A stretch of DNA of 64,000 nt from Paracoccus salipaludis (GCF_002287065.1 NZ_NSJZ01000001.1:485326-549325); one strand, 5' to 3'. Shown: positions 1 to 9,973, counted from the first letter of the stretch. Notes: generated by a model from the letters alone, not told the origin. Made by a program: numbers and translations.

Positions 1-148
1 TGACCACCGCGCCGCCTAGCGCCTGCGCGATCCGCAGTGCCAGCGCCGACTTGCCCGAGGCTGTCGGCCCCGCGATCAGGACGGGGCGGGCGGGGTCGAG
101 CCCTTCGATCAGGCGATCGGATGACGTGGCGGTGGACGTGTTGATCAT
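1..148 (-). CDS. miaA: tRNA dimethylallyltransferase, N-terminal fragment (cut by window edge)
   Basis: Only the first 49 codons lie in the window; the rest is beyond base 1. After a short variable lead, the N-terminus carries the P-loop GPTASGKS preceded by PVLIA and followed by ALALRIAQAL, the usual opening of MiaA. MiaA transfers a dimethylallyl group to A37 of tRNAs that read codons starting with U. The start is the ATG at 148. It is divergent from pyrH, so the 50 bp between them must hold both promoters. Other P-loop kinases open in a similar way, but GPTASGKS is typical of MiaA. Confidence 0.8.
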   Translation of the reverse strand, partial: MINTSTATSSDRLIEGLDPARPVLIAGPTASGKSALALRIAQALGGAVV

Positions 149-198
149 GCGCCCTATCTGCGGCATTTTGCGCGCCGATGTAATCCGGGGACCTGAGC

Positions 199-960
199 AT
201 GACCGACACCGACCTGACCAACGTGACGGCATCCTCGCAGGTCCATTCTCCCATCAGCTACGACCGGGTGATGCTCAAGATCTCGGGCGAGGCGCTGATG
301 GGCGACCAGGGCTATGGCCTGCACCCGCCGACCGTCGCCCGCATCGCCAGCGAGGTGAAGTCGGTCCACGACATGGGCACCGAGATCTGCATGGTCATCG
401 GCGGCGGCAACATCTTCCGCGGCCTCCAGGGCAGCGCCCAGGGAATGGAACGGGCGACCGCCGACTACATGGGGATGCTGGCCACGGTGATGAACGCCCT
501 GGCCATGCAGGCCGCGCTGGAGGCCGAGGGCATCCACACCCGCGTCATCAGCGCCATCCGCATGGACGAGGTGGCCGAGCCCTATATCCGCCGCCGCGCC
601 ATCCGCCACCTTGAAAAGAAGCGCGTCTGCATCTTCGCCGCCGGCACCGGAAACCCGTATTTCACGACCGACACGGCGGCCACGCTGCGCGCCAACGAGA
701 TGAATTGCCAGGCGATCTTCAAGGGCACCAAGGTGGACGGGGTGTATGACAAGGACCCCAAGAAGCACGCCGACGCCGTGCGCTATGACAACGTGACCTA
801 TGACGAGGTGCTGCAGAAGCACCTGAACGTCATGGACGCTTCGGCCATCGCCCTGGCGCGGGACAACAGCCTGCCGATCATCGTCTTTTCGCTGGACGAA
901 CCGGGTGGCTTCCGCGGCATCCTGGCGGGGAACGGCACCTACACCCGCGTGCACGGCTAG
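199..960 (+). CDS. pyrH: UMP kinase
   Basis: The 253-residue protein phosphorylates UMP to UDP with ATP in pyrimidine nucleotide synthesis, in the cytoplasm. It belongs to the amino-acid-kinase fold. It shows the phosphate-binding KISGEAL near residues 27-33, the glycine loop GGGNIFRG near 68-75, and the [12 protein letters not shown] and [14 protein letters not shown] segments typical of bacterial PyrH. About 20 N-terminal residues precede the conserved core, so a slightly later start is possible. pyrH usually directly precedes frr; here a metallo-hydrolase gene sits between them. Confidence 0.95.
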   Translation: MTDTDLTNVTASSQVHSPISYDRVMLKISGEALMGDQGYGLHPPTVARIASEVKSVHDMGTEICMVIGGGNIFRGLQGSAQGMERATADYMGMLATVMNALAMQAALEAEGIHTRVISAIRMDEVAEPYIRRRAIRHLEKKRVCIFAAGTGNPYFTTDTAATLRANEMNCQAIFKGTKVDGVYDKDPKKHADAVRYDNVTYDEVLQKHLNVMDASAIALARDNSLPIIVFSLDEPGGFRGILAGNGTYTRVHG

Positions 961-1013
961 GGAACCCGAGCCTCTCGCCTTCGTTCTGTCCCGAAGGCAA
1001 GCGCGAGGCGGAC

Positions 1014-1913
1014 ATGTCCGAGCAGATCCCCCTGTCCGACGAGGCAAGCGCCCTCGAGCCGGAACTGGACGCCGCCCGCCGCGACAAGACGAACGAGGTC
1101 GCGCCCGACATCGCCTATCGCCGCCTGGGCATCGTGAATGTCATCTTCTGCGGCCCGGCAGGGGCGGGGGACCGCGAATGGGTGCTGGTGGACGCGGGCC
1201 TGATCGGCACGGCGGGCCTGATACGGGGCGCGGCGCAGGCCCGCTTCGGCGAAGGCTCGCGCCCCGCCGCGATCGTCATGACACATGGGCATTTCGACCA
1301 CGTGGGCGCCCTGGAACAGCTTTCCGAGGAATGGGACGTGCCTGTCTATGCCCATCCGCTGGAGCACCCCTATCTGAACGGCACCGCCGCTTACCCGCCC
1401 GGTGATCCCAGTGTCGGCGGCGGACTGATGGCGCGGCTTGCCCGGCTTTACCCGACGAAGCCCGTCGATGTGGGCGCGCGGCTTCGCGCCCTGCCCGAAG
1501 ACGGCAGCGTTCCCCACATGCCCGGCTGGCGCTGGGTCCACACGCCCGGCCATTCCGTCGGCCATGTCTCGCTGTGGCGCGAGGCGGACCGCGCGCTCAT
1601 CCCGGGCGACGCCTTCTGCACGACGGGGCAGGAATCGGCCTACGACGTGGCCGTGCAGGAGCCGCAGATGCATGGCCCGCCGATGTATTTCACCATCGAC
1701 TGGGACGCCGCCGAGGAATCGGTGCGCAGGCTTGCCGGGCTGGACCCCGACCTTGCGGTGCCGTTCCACGGCCAGCCCATGCGCGGCCCCGAGATGCGCG
1801 GCGCCCTGCACCGGCTGGCGCAGCAGTTCCGCGAGGTCGCCGTGCCCGCCCAGGGCGAGTATGTCTCGCGCCCACGACGGGCCGAGGACGGCAGCGCCTA
1901 CGAGAAACCGTGA
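1014..1913 (+). CDS. MBL-fold metallo-hydrolase
   Basis: A 299-residue metallo-beta-lactamase-fold hydrolase. The zinc ligands are visible as THGHFDH near residues 90-96, HTPGHSVGH near 180, GDAFCTT near 200, and a late His in PFHGQPM. The family includes thioesterases, glyoxalase II and lactonases, and nothing here fixes the substrate. The gene lies 53 bp after pyrH and 87 bp before frr on the same strand, so it probably shares the transcript. Family membership is clear from the motifs; substrate and link to its neighbours are unknown. Confidence 0.85.
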   Translation: MSEQIPLSDEASALEPELDAARRDKTNEVAPDIAYRRLGIVNVIFCGPAGAGDREWVLVDAGLIGTAGLIRGAAQARFGEGSRPAAIVMTHGHFDHVGALEQLSEEWDVPVYAHPLEHPYLNGTAAYPPGDPSVGGGLMARLARLYPTKPVDVGARLRALPEDGSVPHMPGWRWVHTPGHSVGHVSLWREADRALIPGDAFCTTGQESAYDVAVQEPQMHGPPMYFTIDWDAAEESVRRLAGLDPDLAVPFHGQPMRGPEMRGALHRLAQQFREVAVPAQGEYVSRPRRAEDGSAYEKP

Positions 1914-2000
1914 AGCTCTCGGCGGCTGCGGCGGCAGCGCACCTATACAAACCTGTCGCCAAGCGGCTATAGAGCGGAAAAACCACCTGCGAGCAGACCT

Positions 2001-2564
2001 ATGGCCGACGAGATCGAGATCGATACGGATGACCTTGAGCGCCGGATGAAAGGCGCGATGGACAGCCTGCGGCACGAGTTTTCCTCGCTGCGGACGGGCC
2101 GCGCCTCGGCCAGCATGATCGACCCGATCACCGTGGACGCCTATGGCTCGCCCACGCCGATCAACCAGCTGGGGACCGTGAACGTGCCGGAACCCCGCAT
2201 GGTCACGATCAACATCTGGGACAAGAGCATGGTCGGGAAGGTGGAAAAGGCGATCCGCGAAAGCGGGCTCGGCATCAACCCGCAGCTCAACGGCACCATC
2301 ATCATGCTGCCGATCCCCGAGCTGAACGAGGAGCGCCGGCGCGAGCTGACCAAGGTCGCGGCCCAGTATGCCGAAAGCGCCCGTGTCGCCATCCGCAACG
2401 TGCGCCGCGACGGCATGGACCAGATCAAGAAGGCCAAGACCAAGGGCATGGCCGAGGACGACCAGAAGTTTTGGGAAAGCTCGGTGCAGGAGCTGACCGA
2501 CAAGGCGATCGCCGAGGTGGACAAGGCGCTCGAAGCGAAACAAGCCGAAATCATGCAGGTCTGA
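2001..2564 (+). CDS. frr: ribosome-recycling factor
   Basis: The protein has 187 residues, the normal length for RRF, which acts with EF-G to split the post-termination ribosome. The N-terminal helix contains [15 protein letters not shown], and the C-terminal helical part contains RRELTK and [17 protein letters not shown], both diagnostic of RRF. It is followed after 4 bp by uppS, which starts the tightly packed envelope gene run. Confidence 0.97.
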   Translation: MADEIEIDTDDLERRMKGAMDSLRHEFSSLRTGRASASMIDPITVDAYGSPTPINQLGTVNVPEPRMVTINIWDKSMVGKVEKAIRESGLGINPQLNGTIIMLPIPELNEERRRELTKVAAQYAESARVAIRNVRRDGMDQIKKAKTKGMAEDDQKFWESSVQELTDKAIAEVDKALEAKQAEIMQV

Positions 2565-2568
2565 CATC

Positions 2569-3306
2569 ATGGCCGACGCAGCGCCTGTGGTCACGCCCGC
2601 CTTCGCCCCCGGCGCGGCTCGCGCCCGCCATGTCGCGATCATCATGGACGGCAACGGGCGCTGGGCGACCGAGCGGGGCTGGCCCCGCCTGGTCGGGCAT
2701 CGTCGCGGGGCCGAGCGCGTCAAGCAGATCGTCCGCGCCGCGCCCGACCTGGGCGTGAACTGGCTGACGCTTTACGCCTTCTCGACCGAGAACTGGAAGC
2801 GCTCGACCGAGGAAGTCCTCGGCCTGATGGGCATCTTCGCCCGCTACATCCGGCGCGAAGCCGACGCCATGTCCGCCGAGGGCGTGCGGATGCGCTTCAT
2901 CGGCGGGCGCGAGCGGCTGGACCCCAAGCTGCAGACCCTGATGTCCGGGATCGAGGCGCGCACGGCGGCCAACACCCGCCTGAACCTCACCGTCGCCATC
3001 AACTACGGCGGCCGGGACGAACTGGCGCGTGCGGCAGGTCGCCTCGCGGCCCGCATCGCCGCCGGAGAGATCGGGAAGCCGGCCGAGGCCGACTTTGCCG
3101 CCTGCCTGGACACGGCGGGCCATCCCGATCCGGACCTGGTGATCCGCACCTCGGGCGAGACGCGGACCTCGAACTTCCTGCCCTGGCAGGCGGCCTATTC
3201 GGAATACGAATTCACGCCCGTGCTGTGGCCCGACTTCACTGCGGCGCATCTGGCCGAGATTCTCGACCGCACCAGCCTGCGCCAGCGCCGCTTCGGCGCC
3301 GCATGA
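2569..3306 (+). CDS. uppS: isoprenyl transferase (undecaprenyl diphosphate synthase type)
   Basis: A 245-residue cis-prenyltransferase that makes the C55 lipid carrier used for peptidoglycan and LPS sugars. The catalytic Asp lies in IIMDGNGRWAT (D27). The LVGHRRGAERVK segment and the C-terminal RTSGETRTSNFLPWQ plus YSEYEF complete the family pattern. The usual Arg-Leu-Ser in the second block reads Arg-Thr-Ser here, a mild variant. Its stop overlaps the cdsA start (ATGA), which implies translational coupling. Confidence 0.94.
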   Translation: MADAAPVVTPAFAPGAARARHVAIIMDGNGRWATERGWPRLVGHRRGAERVKQIVRAAPDLGVNWLTLYAFSTENWKRSTEEVLGLMGIFARYIRREADAMSAEGVRMRFIGGRERLDPKLQTLMSGIEARTAANTRLNLTVAINYGGRDELARAAGRLAARIAAGEIGKPAEADFAACLDTAGHPDPDLVIRTSGETRTSNFLPWQAAYSEYEFTPVLWPDFTAAHLAEILDRTSLRQRRFGAA

Positions 3307-4118
3307 CCGCCCCGCGTCTGCCCCGCGTGACGAACTCGGGCCGGTGGGCGGACCTGGCCGAGCGGGTGGGCTCGGCGCTTATCATCCTTGTCGCCGGGGC
3401 AGGTCTGCTGGTGCTGCCGGTCGTGGTCACAAGCGTCGGGCTTTCCGTGCTGGTCGCCATGCTGATGTGGGAGCTGACGCGACTGGTCGTCCCTGCGCAG
3501 CGGATGCCCCAGGTGGTGCGCGTCGGGCTGGTTTCGGGCCTCGCGATGGCGGCCACGCTGTTCGCCGGAAGCTGGGGGGCGCTTGCCTTCATCCTGCCGC
3601 TCGCCTGGGGCACGCGCGCCTCGCGGCGCGAGCTGCGCCCGGCCTATGTCGGTTTCGCGCTGCTGATGGTGCTGGCCGCCTGGGGAATCCTGTGGATCCG
3701 ACTGACCTTTGGCCTGGGCGAGGCGCTGTGGATCGTCACCCTGGTCGTGCTGTCCGACGTGCTTGGCTATTTCGTCGGCCGCAGTGTCGGGGGGCCGAAG
3801 TTCTGGCCCGCCATCAGCCCCAAGAAGACCTGGAGCGGGACGGCTGCCGGCTGGATCGGCGCCGCGCTGCTGGGCCTGATCCTCGTGATCCTCGGCCGGG
3901 CGGGACCCGGCGTTATCGTGATCGGCCCCGTTCTGGCATTCGCGGGACAGATGGGCGACATTGCCGAAAGCTGGATCAAGCGCCGGGTCGGCGTCAAGGA
4001 CAGCTCGCGCCTGATCCCCGGGCACGGAGGGCTGATGGACCGTTTCGACGCCATGTCCGGGTCGCTGGCCGCGGCGACGCTGCTGGGGCTGGCCGGCTGG
4101 CTGCCGGTCGTCGGCTGA
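3303..4118 (+). CDS. cdsA: phosphatidate cytidylyltransferase
   Basis: A 271-residue integral membrane enzyme that converts phosphatidate and CTP to CDP-diacylglycerol, the branch point of phospholipid synthesis. The signature is complete near the C-terminus: SWIKRRVGVKDSSRLIPGHG, then GLMDRFD. Earlier come ISPKKTWSG and several hydrophobic helices. The start chosen is the ATG at 3303, which overlaps the uppS stop; an in-frame upstream extension would run into uppS and is not needed. dxr follows after 1 bp. Confidence 0.94.
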   Translation: MTAPRLPRVTNSGRWADLAERVGSALIILVAGAGLLVLPVVVTSVGLSVLVAMLMWELTRLVVPAQRMPQVVRVGLVSGLAMAATLFAGSWGALAFILPLAWGTRASRRELRPAYVGFALLMVLAAWGILWIRLTFGLGEALWIVTLVVLSDVLGYFVGRSVGGPKFWPAISPKKTWSGTAAGWIGAALLGLILVILGRAGPGVIVIGPVLAFAGQMGDIAESWIKRRVGVKDSSRLIPGHGGLMDRFDAMSGSLAAATLLGLAGWLPVVG

Positions 4119-4119
4119 C

Positions 4120-5295
4120 ATGCGCAGCATTTCGATCTTCGGCGCCACCGGCTCGATCGGGGAAAGCGCCTTCGACCTTCTGATGGGCTCGGGCGGCCCC
4201 GAGGCGTGGCGGACCGTCGCCCTGACCGGCGGGCGCAATGTCGCGCGGCTGGCCGAGATGGCGCGCGCGCTGCGGGCCGAGATCGCGGTGATCGCGGACG
4301 AGGCGCTGCTGCCCGATCTGCGCGCGGCGCTGGCAGGGACAGGGACCGAGGCTGCCGCCGGCACGCAGGCCATTGCCGAGGCCGCCGACCGGGCCGCCGA
4401 CTGGTCGCTGTCTGCCATCGTGGGGGCGGCGGGGCTTGCGCCCGGCCTGCGCGTGGTCGAACGAGGCGGCACGCTGGCGCTGGCGAACAAGGAAAGCCTT
4501 GTCGCCGCGGGACGGCTGCTGATGGGCACCGCGCAGCGCACGGGCGCCACGATCCTGCCCGTCGATTCAGAACATTCCGCCGTTTTCCAGTGCCTTGAGG
4601 GCGGCAAGCTGGAAGGTGTCGAGCTTGTCACCCTGACCGCTTCGGGCGGCGCGTTCCGCGACTGGCCGCTCGAACGGCTGCCCCATGCCACCGTGGCCGA
4701 AGCGTCCAGCCATCCCAACTGGGCCATGGGCCAGCGCATCACCATCGACAGCGCCTCGATGTTCAACAAGGCGCTGGAAGTCATCGAGGCGCATGAGTTC
4801 TTCGGCCTGCCGGGCGAGCGGATCGAGGTGCTGGTGCATCCCGAATCCATTGTCCATGCGCTGGTCAGCTACATCGATGGGGGCACGCTGGCGCATCTCG
4901 GCCCGCCCGACATGCGCCACGCCATCGGCCATGCGCTGCACTGGCCGCGGCGCGAGAAGCTGCCGCTGGCCCGGCTGAACCTTGCCGCGCAGGGCAGCCT
5001 GACCTTCCGCGCGCCCTGCGAGACGCGCTGGCCTGCACTGGCTTTGGCGCGGCAGGTGATCGCGCAGGGCGGGGCTGCGGGCGCGGTGCTGAACGCCGCC
5101 AAGGAGCAGGCGCTGGACGATTTCATCGCGGGACGCATCCGCTTCACCGACATGGCGGGGGCGGTGGCCCATGCACTGGACCTCGCCGCCGGCCGCCCCG
5201 GCTTCGGGGCCAGCCCCGACAGCCTCGAGGCGGTGCTGGATTGGGACGCGCAGGCGCGCCGGGACGCGGCGGCCTGGCAGACGGCGGCGGCATGA
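4120..5295 (+). CDS. dxr: 1-deoxy-D-xylulose-5-phosphate reductoisomerase
   Basis: A 391-residue NADPH-dependent enzyme for the second step of the MEP isoprenoid pathway, which feeds UppS upstream. It has the nucleotide-binding GATGSIGESAFDLL at the N-terminus, LANKESLVAAG, the active-site stretch PVDSEHSAVFQCL, and LTASGGAFRD. The Asn-Lys pair in SASMFNKALEVIEAHEFF is also as expected. Its end overlaps the rseP start by 4 bp (ATGA). Length and motifs match the family throughout. Confidence 0.96.
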   Translation: MRSISIFGATGSIGESAFDLLMGSGGPEAWRTVALTGGRNVARLAEMARALRAEIAVIADEALLPDLRAALAGTGTEAAAGTQAIAEAADRAADWSLSAIVGAAGLAPGLRVVERGGTLALANKESLVAAGRLLMGTAQRTGATILPVDSEHSAVFQCLEGGKLEGVELVTLTASGGAFRDWPLERLPHATVAEASSHPNWAMGQRITIDSASMFNKALEVIEAHEFFGLPGERIEVLVHPESIVHALVSYIDGGTLAHLGPPDMRHAIGHALHWPRREKLPLARLNLAAQGSLTFRAPCETRWPALALARQVIAQGGAAGAVLNAAKEQALDDFIAGRIRFTDMAGAVAHALDLAAGRPGFGASPDSLEAVLDWDAQARRDAAAWQTAAA

Positions 5296-6626
5296 TCCAG
5301 GAACTTGTCGGACAGATGGGCGGGCTTGCCTGGACGGTCGTGGCCTTCATCGTGGCGCTGTCGATCATCGTGGGCGTCCATGAATACGGGCATTACATTG
5401 TCGGCCGCTGGTCCGGCATCCGGGCCGAGGTTTTCTCGCTGGGCTTCGGCCCGCGCCTGCTGGCGCGCCGCGACCGGCGCGGGACCGTGTGGCAGGTGGC
5501 GGCGATCCCCCTGGGGGGCTACGTCCGCTTCCTCGGCGACGCCGACGCGGCCAGTGTCACGCGCGATGGCAGCGTTGACCCGGCGCGTGCGCGGCAGACG
5601 CTGGGCGGCGCGCCGCTGTGGGCACGGTTTGCCACCGTGGCGGCGGGGCCGGTCTTCAACTTCATCCTCGCCATGGTCGTCTTCGCGGGCGTCATCGCCT
5701 GGCAGGGTATCGCCACCGACCGCGTTGTCGTGGGAGAGATCGCCCCCGCGCCCCCCGGCATCGTCAACGAGCTGCGCCCCGGCGACGAGGTGCTGGCCGT
5801 CGGGGGCCAGCCCGTCAACGGCTGGGCCACCCTGTTCCGGCTGGCCGAAACGCTGCCCGCCGCGCGCCAGCAGCAATGGACCGTCCTGCGGCAGGGCGCC
5901 GAGATCACCGTCACCGCCCCTGACGTGGCGCCGGCCCGCATCTCGGGCGTGGGGCCGCGTAGCTCGGCCTCGGCCGTCGATCTGCGCGCGGGCGACGTGA
6001 TCCTCGCGGTCGAGGGCCGGCCCGTCACCCGCTTCACCGACCTGCGGCCCGCCGTCGAGGCCGCGGAAGGGCGTCCCGTCACCCTGCGGGTCTGGCGCGA
6101 AGACGAGGGCGAGGCGGATTTTGTTCTTGTGCCGCGCGAACAGGATCTTCCAAGTGCCGGGGGCGGTTTCGAAAAACGCTGGCTCATCGGCGTGACTGGC
6201 GGCGACGGCTATATCCACCCCGCCACGCGCACGCCGGGCCCCTTCGAGGCGCTGTCGATGGGGGCGCAGCAGACCTGGGATGTGGTCTGGGGCTCGCTGA
6301 CGGGCCTGGTGGCGATGGTCACGGGCCAGATCGGGCGCTGCAACTTGTCCGGCGCCATCTCGATCGCCGAGGTTGCGGGCGATGCGGCCAGTTCCGGCGC
6401 CGGCAACTTCTTCTGGCTGGTCGCGGTGCTGTCGGCGGGCATCGGCTTCCTGAACCTGCTGCCGATCCCCGTGCTCGACGGTGGCCACCTGGCTTTCTAC
6501 ACGTGGGAGGCCGTGGCGGGCCGCCCGCCATCGGCGCGCGCCATGGATATCCTGACCCGGATCGGCATGGCCCTGGTCCTGATGCTGATGTTCTTCGGCC
6601 TCTCCAACGACATCCTGTGCCGCTGA
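5292..6626 (+). CDS. rseP: RIP metalloprotease RseP (site-2 protease)
   Basis: The 444-residue inner-membrane zinc protease cleaves anti-sigma factors and leftover signal peptides within the membrane. The zinc motif HEYGH is at residues 30-34 in the first transmembrane helix, and the second half of the active site, NLLPIPVLDGGH, is near 387-398. PDZ-like segments lie between. The start at 5292 overlaps the dxr stop; a longer in-frame start lies inside dxr and is unlikely. Position between dxr and bamA is the common proteobacterial order, tying envelope stress control to outer-membrane assembly. Confidence 0.95.
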   Translation: MIQELVGQMGGLAWTVVAFIVALSIIVGVHEYGHYIVGRWSGIRAEVFSLGFGPRLLARRDRRGTVWQVAAIPLGGYVRFLGDADAASVTRDGSVDPARARQTLGGAPLWARFATVAAGPVFNFILAMVVFAGVIAWQGIATDRVVVGEIAPAPPGIVNELRPGDEVLAVGGQPVNGWATLFRLAETLPAARQQQWTVLRQGAEITVTAPDVAPARISGVGPRSSASAVDLRAGDVILAVEGRPVTRFTDLRPAVEAAEGRPVTLRVWREDEGEADFVLVPREQDLPSAGGGFEKRWLIGVTGGDGYIHPATRTPGPFEALSMGAQQTWDVVWGSLTGLVAMVTGQIGRCNLSGAISIAEVAGDAASSGAGNFFWLVAVLSAGIGFLNLLPIPVLDGGHLAFYTWEAVAGRPPSARAMDILTRIGMALVLMLMFFGLSNDILCR

Positions 6627-6640
6627 AACGGGGGTTTGCT

Positions 6641-6669
6641 TTGACACTCGCCCCCGCTGGGGGTTAATC
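6641..6669 (+). promoter_or_regulatory. probable sigma70 promoter for bamA
   Basis: A perfect -35 hexamer TTGACA (6641-6646) is followed after 17 bp by TTAATC (6664-6669), 58 bp before the bamA ATG. The spacer carries a CCCCC/GGGGG inverted pair. This suggests that bamA and the lipid A genes can be transcribed independently of the upstream part of the superoperon. Confidence 0.55.
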
Positions 6670-6726
6670 CTGCCGCAAATGCGGCCGGGACAACCGGCGC
6701 GATAGGCCAGGCGCGAGGGGCGGGCG

Positions 6727-9123
6727 ATGACGGATCGGACGATGGGCATTGGCCCGGGCATCAAGGGCGCGCGGGCGCTCGTGTCGGGGCTGGCGCTTGC
6801 GGCCGTCCTGGGAACTGCGGGTCCGGCGGCGGCCGTGGTCTATTCCGAGGTGCGGCTGGAAGGCGCGCAGGGCGTGGACGCGGAAACGGCGCTGTCCATC
6901 GCCAACATCCGCCGGGGCTCGGACCTGTCGCTGGGCGACCTGAACGACGCCCAGCAGCGGCTTCAGCAGTCGGGCCTGTTCGAAACGGTCGAGATCCTGC
7001 CCCAGGGCCGCACCCTGACCATCCGGGTCAGCGAATATCCCACGATCAACGTCATCAGCTTCGAAGGCAACCGGCGCATCAAGGACGAGCAGCTGAGCGA
7101 GATCGTCGGCTCGCAGTCGCGGCGCGTCTTCTCGCCCAGCCAGGCCGAGGAGGACGCGCAGGCCATCGCCGCGGCCTATGCCAGCGAGGGCCGCTATGCC
7201 GCGCGGGTTGATCCCCGCGTCATCCGCCGCCCCGGCAATGCCGTCGATCTGGTCTTCGAGATCCGCGAAGGCGATCTGACCGAGATCGAGCGCATCGGCT
7301 TCACCGGCAACCGCGCCTTTTCGGACCGCCGCCTGCGCAACGTGCTGGCGACCAAGCAGGCGGGCATCCTGCGCAACTTCATCCGCCGCGACGTCTTCGC
7401 GCCGGAACGCACCCAGCTGGACGAGCAGCTGCTGACGGACTTCTACCGCTCGCGCGGTTACGCCGACTTCCGGGTGCAGGCCGTGGCGCCCGAGGTGGCG
7501 CGCGAACGCGACGCCTTCTACGTGACCTACAACATCTACGAAGGCCCGCGTTACACCTTCGGCCGGGTCGATGTGATCAGCGAGGTTCCGGGCCTGGCCG
7601 CCGACGCCTATGTCGCGCAGAACCGGGTGCGGCCGGGGCAGGTCTACAGTCCCCAGGCGGTCGAGAACACGATCCGCCGCATGGAGGCGCTGGCGATCCA
7701 GCAGGGCGCGGATTTCCTCAGCATCGAGCCGCGCGTGACCCGCAACCCCCGCAACCAGACGCTGGACCTGACCTTCGCCCTGACCCGCGGCCCCAAGATC
7801 TTCGTGGAACGCATCGACATCGAGGGCAACACCACGACGCTGGACGAGGTGATCCGCCGCCAGTTCCGCACCGTCGAGGGCGATCCCCTGAACCCGCGCG
7901 AGATCCGCAACTCGGCCGAGCGCATCCGGGCCCTGGGCTATTTCAGCGACGCCCAAGTGGAAACCCGCGAAGGCTCCAGCCCCCAGCAGGTCATCGTGGA
8001 CGTCAACGTCGAGGAGCAGCCGACCGGCAGCCTCGGCTTCGGGGCAAGCTACGGCGCAAGCCAGGGCGTGGGCTTCAACGCCTCGCTGTCCGAAACGAAC
8101 TTCCTCGGCCGCGGCCAGACGGTGAACCTGGCCTTCTCGACCGCGAGCGGTTCGCAGGGCTTCGACTTCTCGTTCATCGAGCCTGCGTTCCTGGGCCGCG
8201 ACCTGCGCGCCCGGTTCTCGACCTGGTACCGGACCTCGGACTACGACAACGCGAAGCTGAACACGCGCAGCATAGGCATTTCCACCGGGCTGGAGTTTCC
8301 CGTTAGCCCCAACGGGCGGCTCGAAGTGGGCTATCGCCTGAGCAAGGACAAGCTGTTCGACGTGGACCCCGTCGAGATCAGCCCCGAAACGGGCGAGTTC
8401 GGCGGATCGTCCCCCATCCTCGTGGGCGAACAGGGCGAACGCGTCACCTCGGCCCTCGGCTACAGCTACAACTATGACACGCGCGGCACGGGGCTGGACC
8501 CGCTGACCACCTGGAAGCTGCGCTTCAGCCAGGATTTCGCGGGCCTGGGCGGCGATGTCGAGTCGGTGACGACCACGATGCTGGCCGGCGTCGAAAGCCG
8601 TGCCTGGCGCGAGGAGGTCGCGTTGCGGGCCGAGTTCGAGGCGGGCGCGCTGGTCATGCTGAACGACACGGAAAGCCGCATCACCGACCGCTTCCGGGGC
8701 ACCGGCCGGATCCGGGGCTTCGAGTCGAACGGCTACGGGCCGCGCGACCTGAACGCGCCGAACGAGGACGCGCTGGGCGGCAACTTCTTCTGGGCCGTGC
8801 GGGCCGAGGCGCAGTTCCCGCTGGGCCTGCCCGAGGAATACGGCATCTCGGGCGGCATCTTCGCAGATGCAGGCTCGGTCTGGGGGCTGGACAACGCCGA
8901 GGGCTACAACCGCGACACCAACGATCGCGATAACGACGGCGATCTGACCGAATTCGTGGACGGCACGGTGGACGACTCCATGAGGGTGCGCGCCTCGGTC
9001 GGCGTGTCGCTGTTCTGGACGACTCCGGTGGGCCCGCTGCGCTTCAACCTGTCGAAGGCGGTCAAGAAAGAGGATTACGACGAGGATCAGCCCTTCGACC
9101 TGTCGATCTCGACCCGGTTCTGA
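6727..9123 (+). CDS. bamA: outer membrane protein assembly factor BamA
   Basis: A 798-residue Omp85 protein that inserts beta-barrel proteins into the outer membrane. A signal peptide ends near residue 36 (TAGPAAA before VVYSEV). POTRA repeats follow to about residue 415, and then a C-terminal beta-barrel. The conserved barrel-loop motif RIRGFESNGYGPR lies near 659, and the protein ends in Phe (STRF), as outer-membrane barrels do. An Asp/Asn-rich loop near 735 could be a calcium-type or surface loop. It overlaps the next gene, ompH, by one base (TGATG). Confidence 0.96.
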   Translation: MTDRTMGIGPGIKGARALVSGLALAAVLGTAGPAAAVVYSEVRLEGAQGVDAETALSIANIRRGSDLSLGDLNDAQQRLQQSGLFETVEILPQGRTLTIRVSEYPTINVISFEGNRRIKDEQLSEIVGSQSRRVFSPSQAEEDAQAIAAAYASEGRYAARVDPRVIRRPGNAVDLVFEIREGDLTEIERIGFTGNRAFSDRRLRNVLATKQAGILRNFIRRDVFAPERTQLDEQLLTDFYRSRGYADFRVQAVAPEVARERDAFYVTYNIYEGPRYTFGRVDVISEVPGLAADAYVAQNRVRPGQVYSPQAVENTIRRMEALAIQQGADFLSIEPRVTRNPRNQTLDLTFALTRGPKIFVERIDIEGNTTTLDEVIRRQFRTVEGDPLNPREIRNSAERIRALGYFSDAQVETREGSSPQQVIVDVNVEEQPTGSLGFGASYGASQGVGFNASLSETNFLGRGQTVNLAFSTASGSQGFDFSFIEPAFLGRDLRARFSTWYRTSDYDNAKLNTRSIGISTGLEFPVSPNGRLEVGYRLSKDKLFDVDPVEISPETGEFGGSSPILVGEQGERVTSALGYSYNYDTRGTGLDPLTTWKLRFSQDFAGLGGDVESVTTTMLAGVESRAWREEVALRAEFEAGALVMLNDTESRITDRFRGTGRIRGFESNGYGPRDLNAPNEDALGGNFFWAVRAEAQFPLGLPEEYGISGGIFADAGSVWGLDNAEGYNRDTNDRDNDGDLTEFVDGTVDDSMRVRASVGVSLFWTTPVGPLRFNLSKAVKKEDYDEDQPFDLSISTRF

Positions 9124-9971
9124 TGGGTCGCTCGGCAGGGCAGGCGGGCGGAGTCCTGGTGCTGGCCGCCCTGCTTGGGGCGGCGCCGGTCCTGGCGCAG
9201 GATCTTCCGCTTTCGCCGCCCATGCCGCAGGCGCCGGGCCTGCCGGCCGCATCGCCCGCAACGGAGGGCAACGGCCTTGCCGGGCCGGGTCTTCCGCCGG
9301 CATCGGGCGCCCAGCCCACGCGGCCGGTGCAGGACGGGGCGCCCCTGAGGGTCGCTCCTTCCGCCGGGTCGCTCGACGGCGCCGTGCAGGCGCTCGGCCG
9401 CGCCGTCCTGACGGTTGATCAGGAGGCGATGTACCGCCAGTCGCGCTGGGGCCTGCGCGCCCAGGCCGAGCTTGCCGCCCAGTCCCGGCAGGTCGCGGCT
9501 GACAACGACCGCGCCTTTGCCGATCTCGTCGCGGACGAGGATGCCCTGACCGCCGCCCGCGCCACCCTGTCCCCCGAAGAGTTCCGCGCCCGCGCCGCCC
9601 GCTTCGACGAGCGGGTGGTCGCGGTCCGCGCGGAACGGCAGGCCGCGCTTGAGGCGCTGACCCAAACGGCCGAGCGCGACCGCGCCCTGTTCTTCCAGGC
9701 CGCGGCCCCCGTCCTGGGGCGCGTGATGGCCGCGCGCGGGGCGCTGGTCGTGCTGGATCAGCGCACGGTGCTGATCGCGGACGAACGGATCGACGCCACG
9801 GCCGCCACCATCGCCGCGCTGGACGCCGAACTGGGCGACGGACGCGAGATCATCGCCGCCGACCGCGCGCAAACCGAGGCCGGAGCCGGTGCGGCCGAGG
9901 GCAGGGGAACGCCCGATCCCGCCGGCAGTCCCGCCCCTCAGCCCGGGCCCGAACCGCAGGGCTCTCCCTGA
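9123..9971 (+). CDS. OmpH/Skp-family periplasmic chaperone
   Basis: A 282-residue exported protein with a signal peptide ending at GAAPVLA-QD (about residue 26). After a Pro-rich stretch, the region from about residue 85 to 230 is helical and charged, like the coiled-coil tentacles of Skp, which holds unfolded outer-membrane proteins. A Pro/Ala/Gly-rich tail follows. It is longer than typical Skp (about 160-180 residues) because of low-complexity ends. Position directly after bamA supports the assignment more than the sequence does alone. Confidence 0.8.
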   Translation: MGRSAGQAGGVLVLAALLGAAPVLAQDLPLSPPMPQAPGLPAASPATEGNGLAGPGLPPASGAQPTRPVQDGAPLRVAPSAGSLDGAVQALGRAVLTVDQEAMYRQSRWGLRAQAELAAQSRQVAADNDRAFADLVADEDALTAARATLSPEEFRARAARFDERVVAVRAERQAALEALTQTAERDRALFFQAAAPVLGRVMAARGALVVLDQRTVLIADERIDATAATIAALDAELGDGREIIAADRAQTEAGAGAAEGRGTPDPAGSPAPQPGPEPQGSP

Positions 9972-9973
9972 CC

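Noticed and set aside
6664..9303. Long minus-strand frame opposite bamA
   Set aside because: BamA is certain on the plus strand; the antisense translation has shadow-frame composition.
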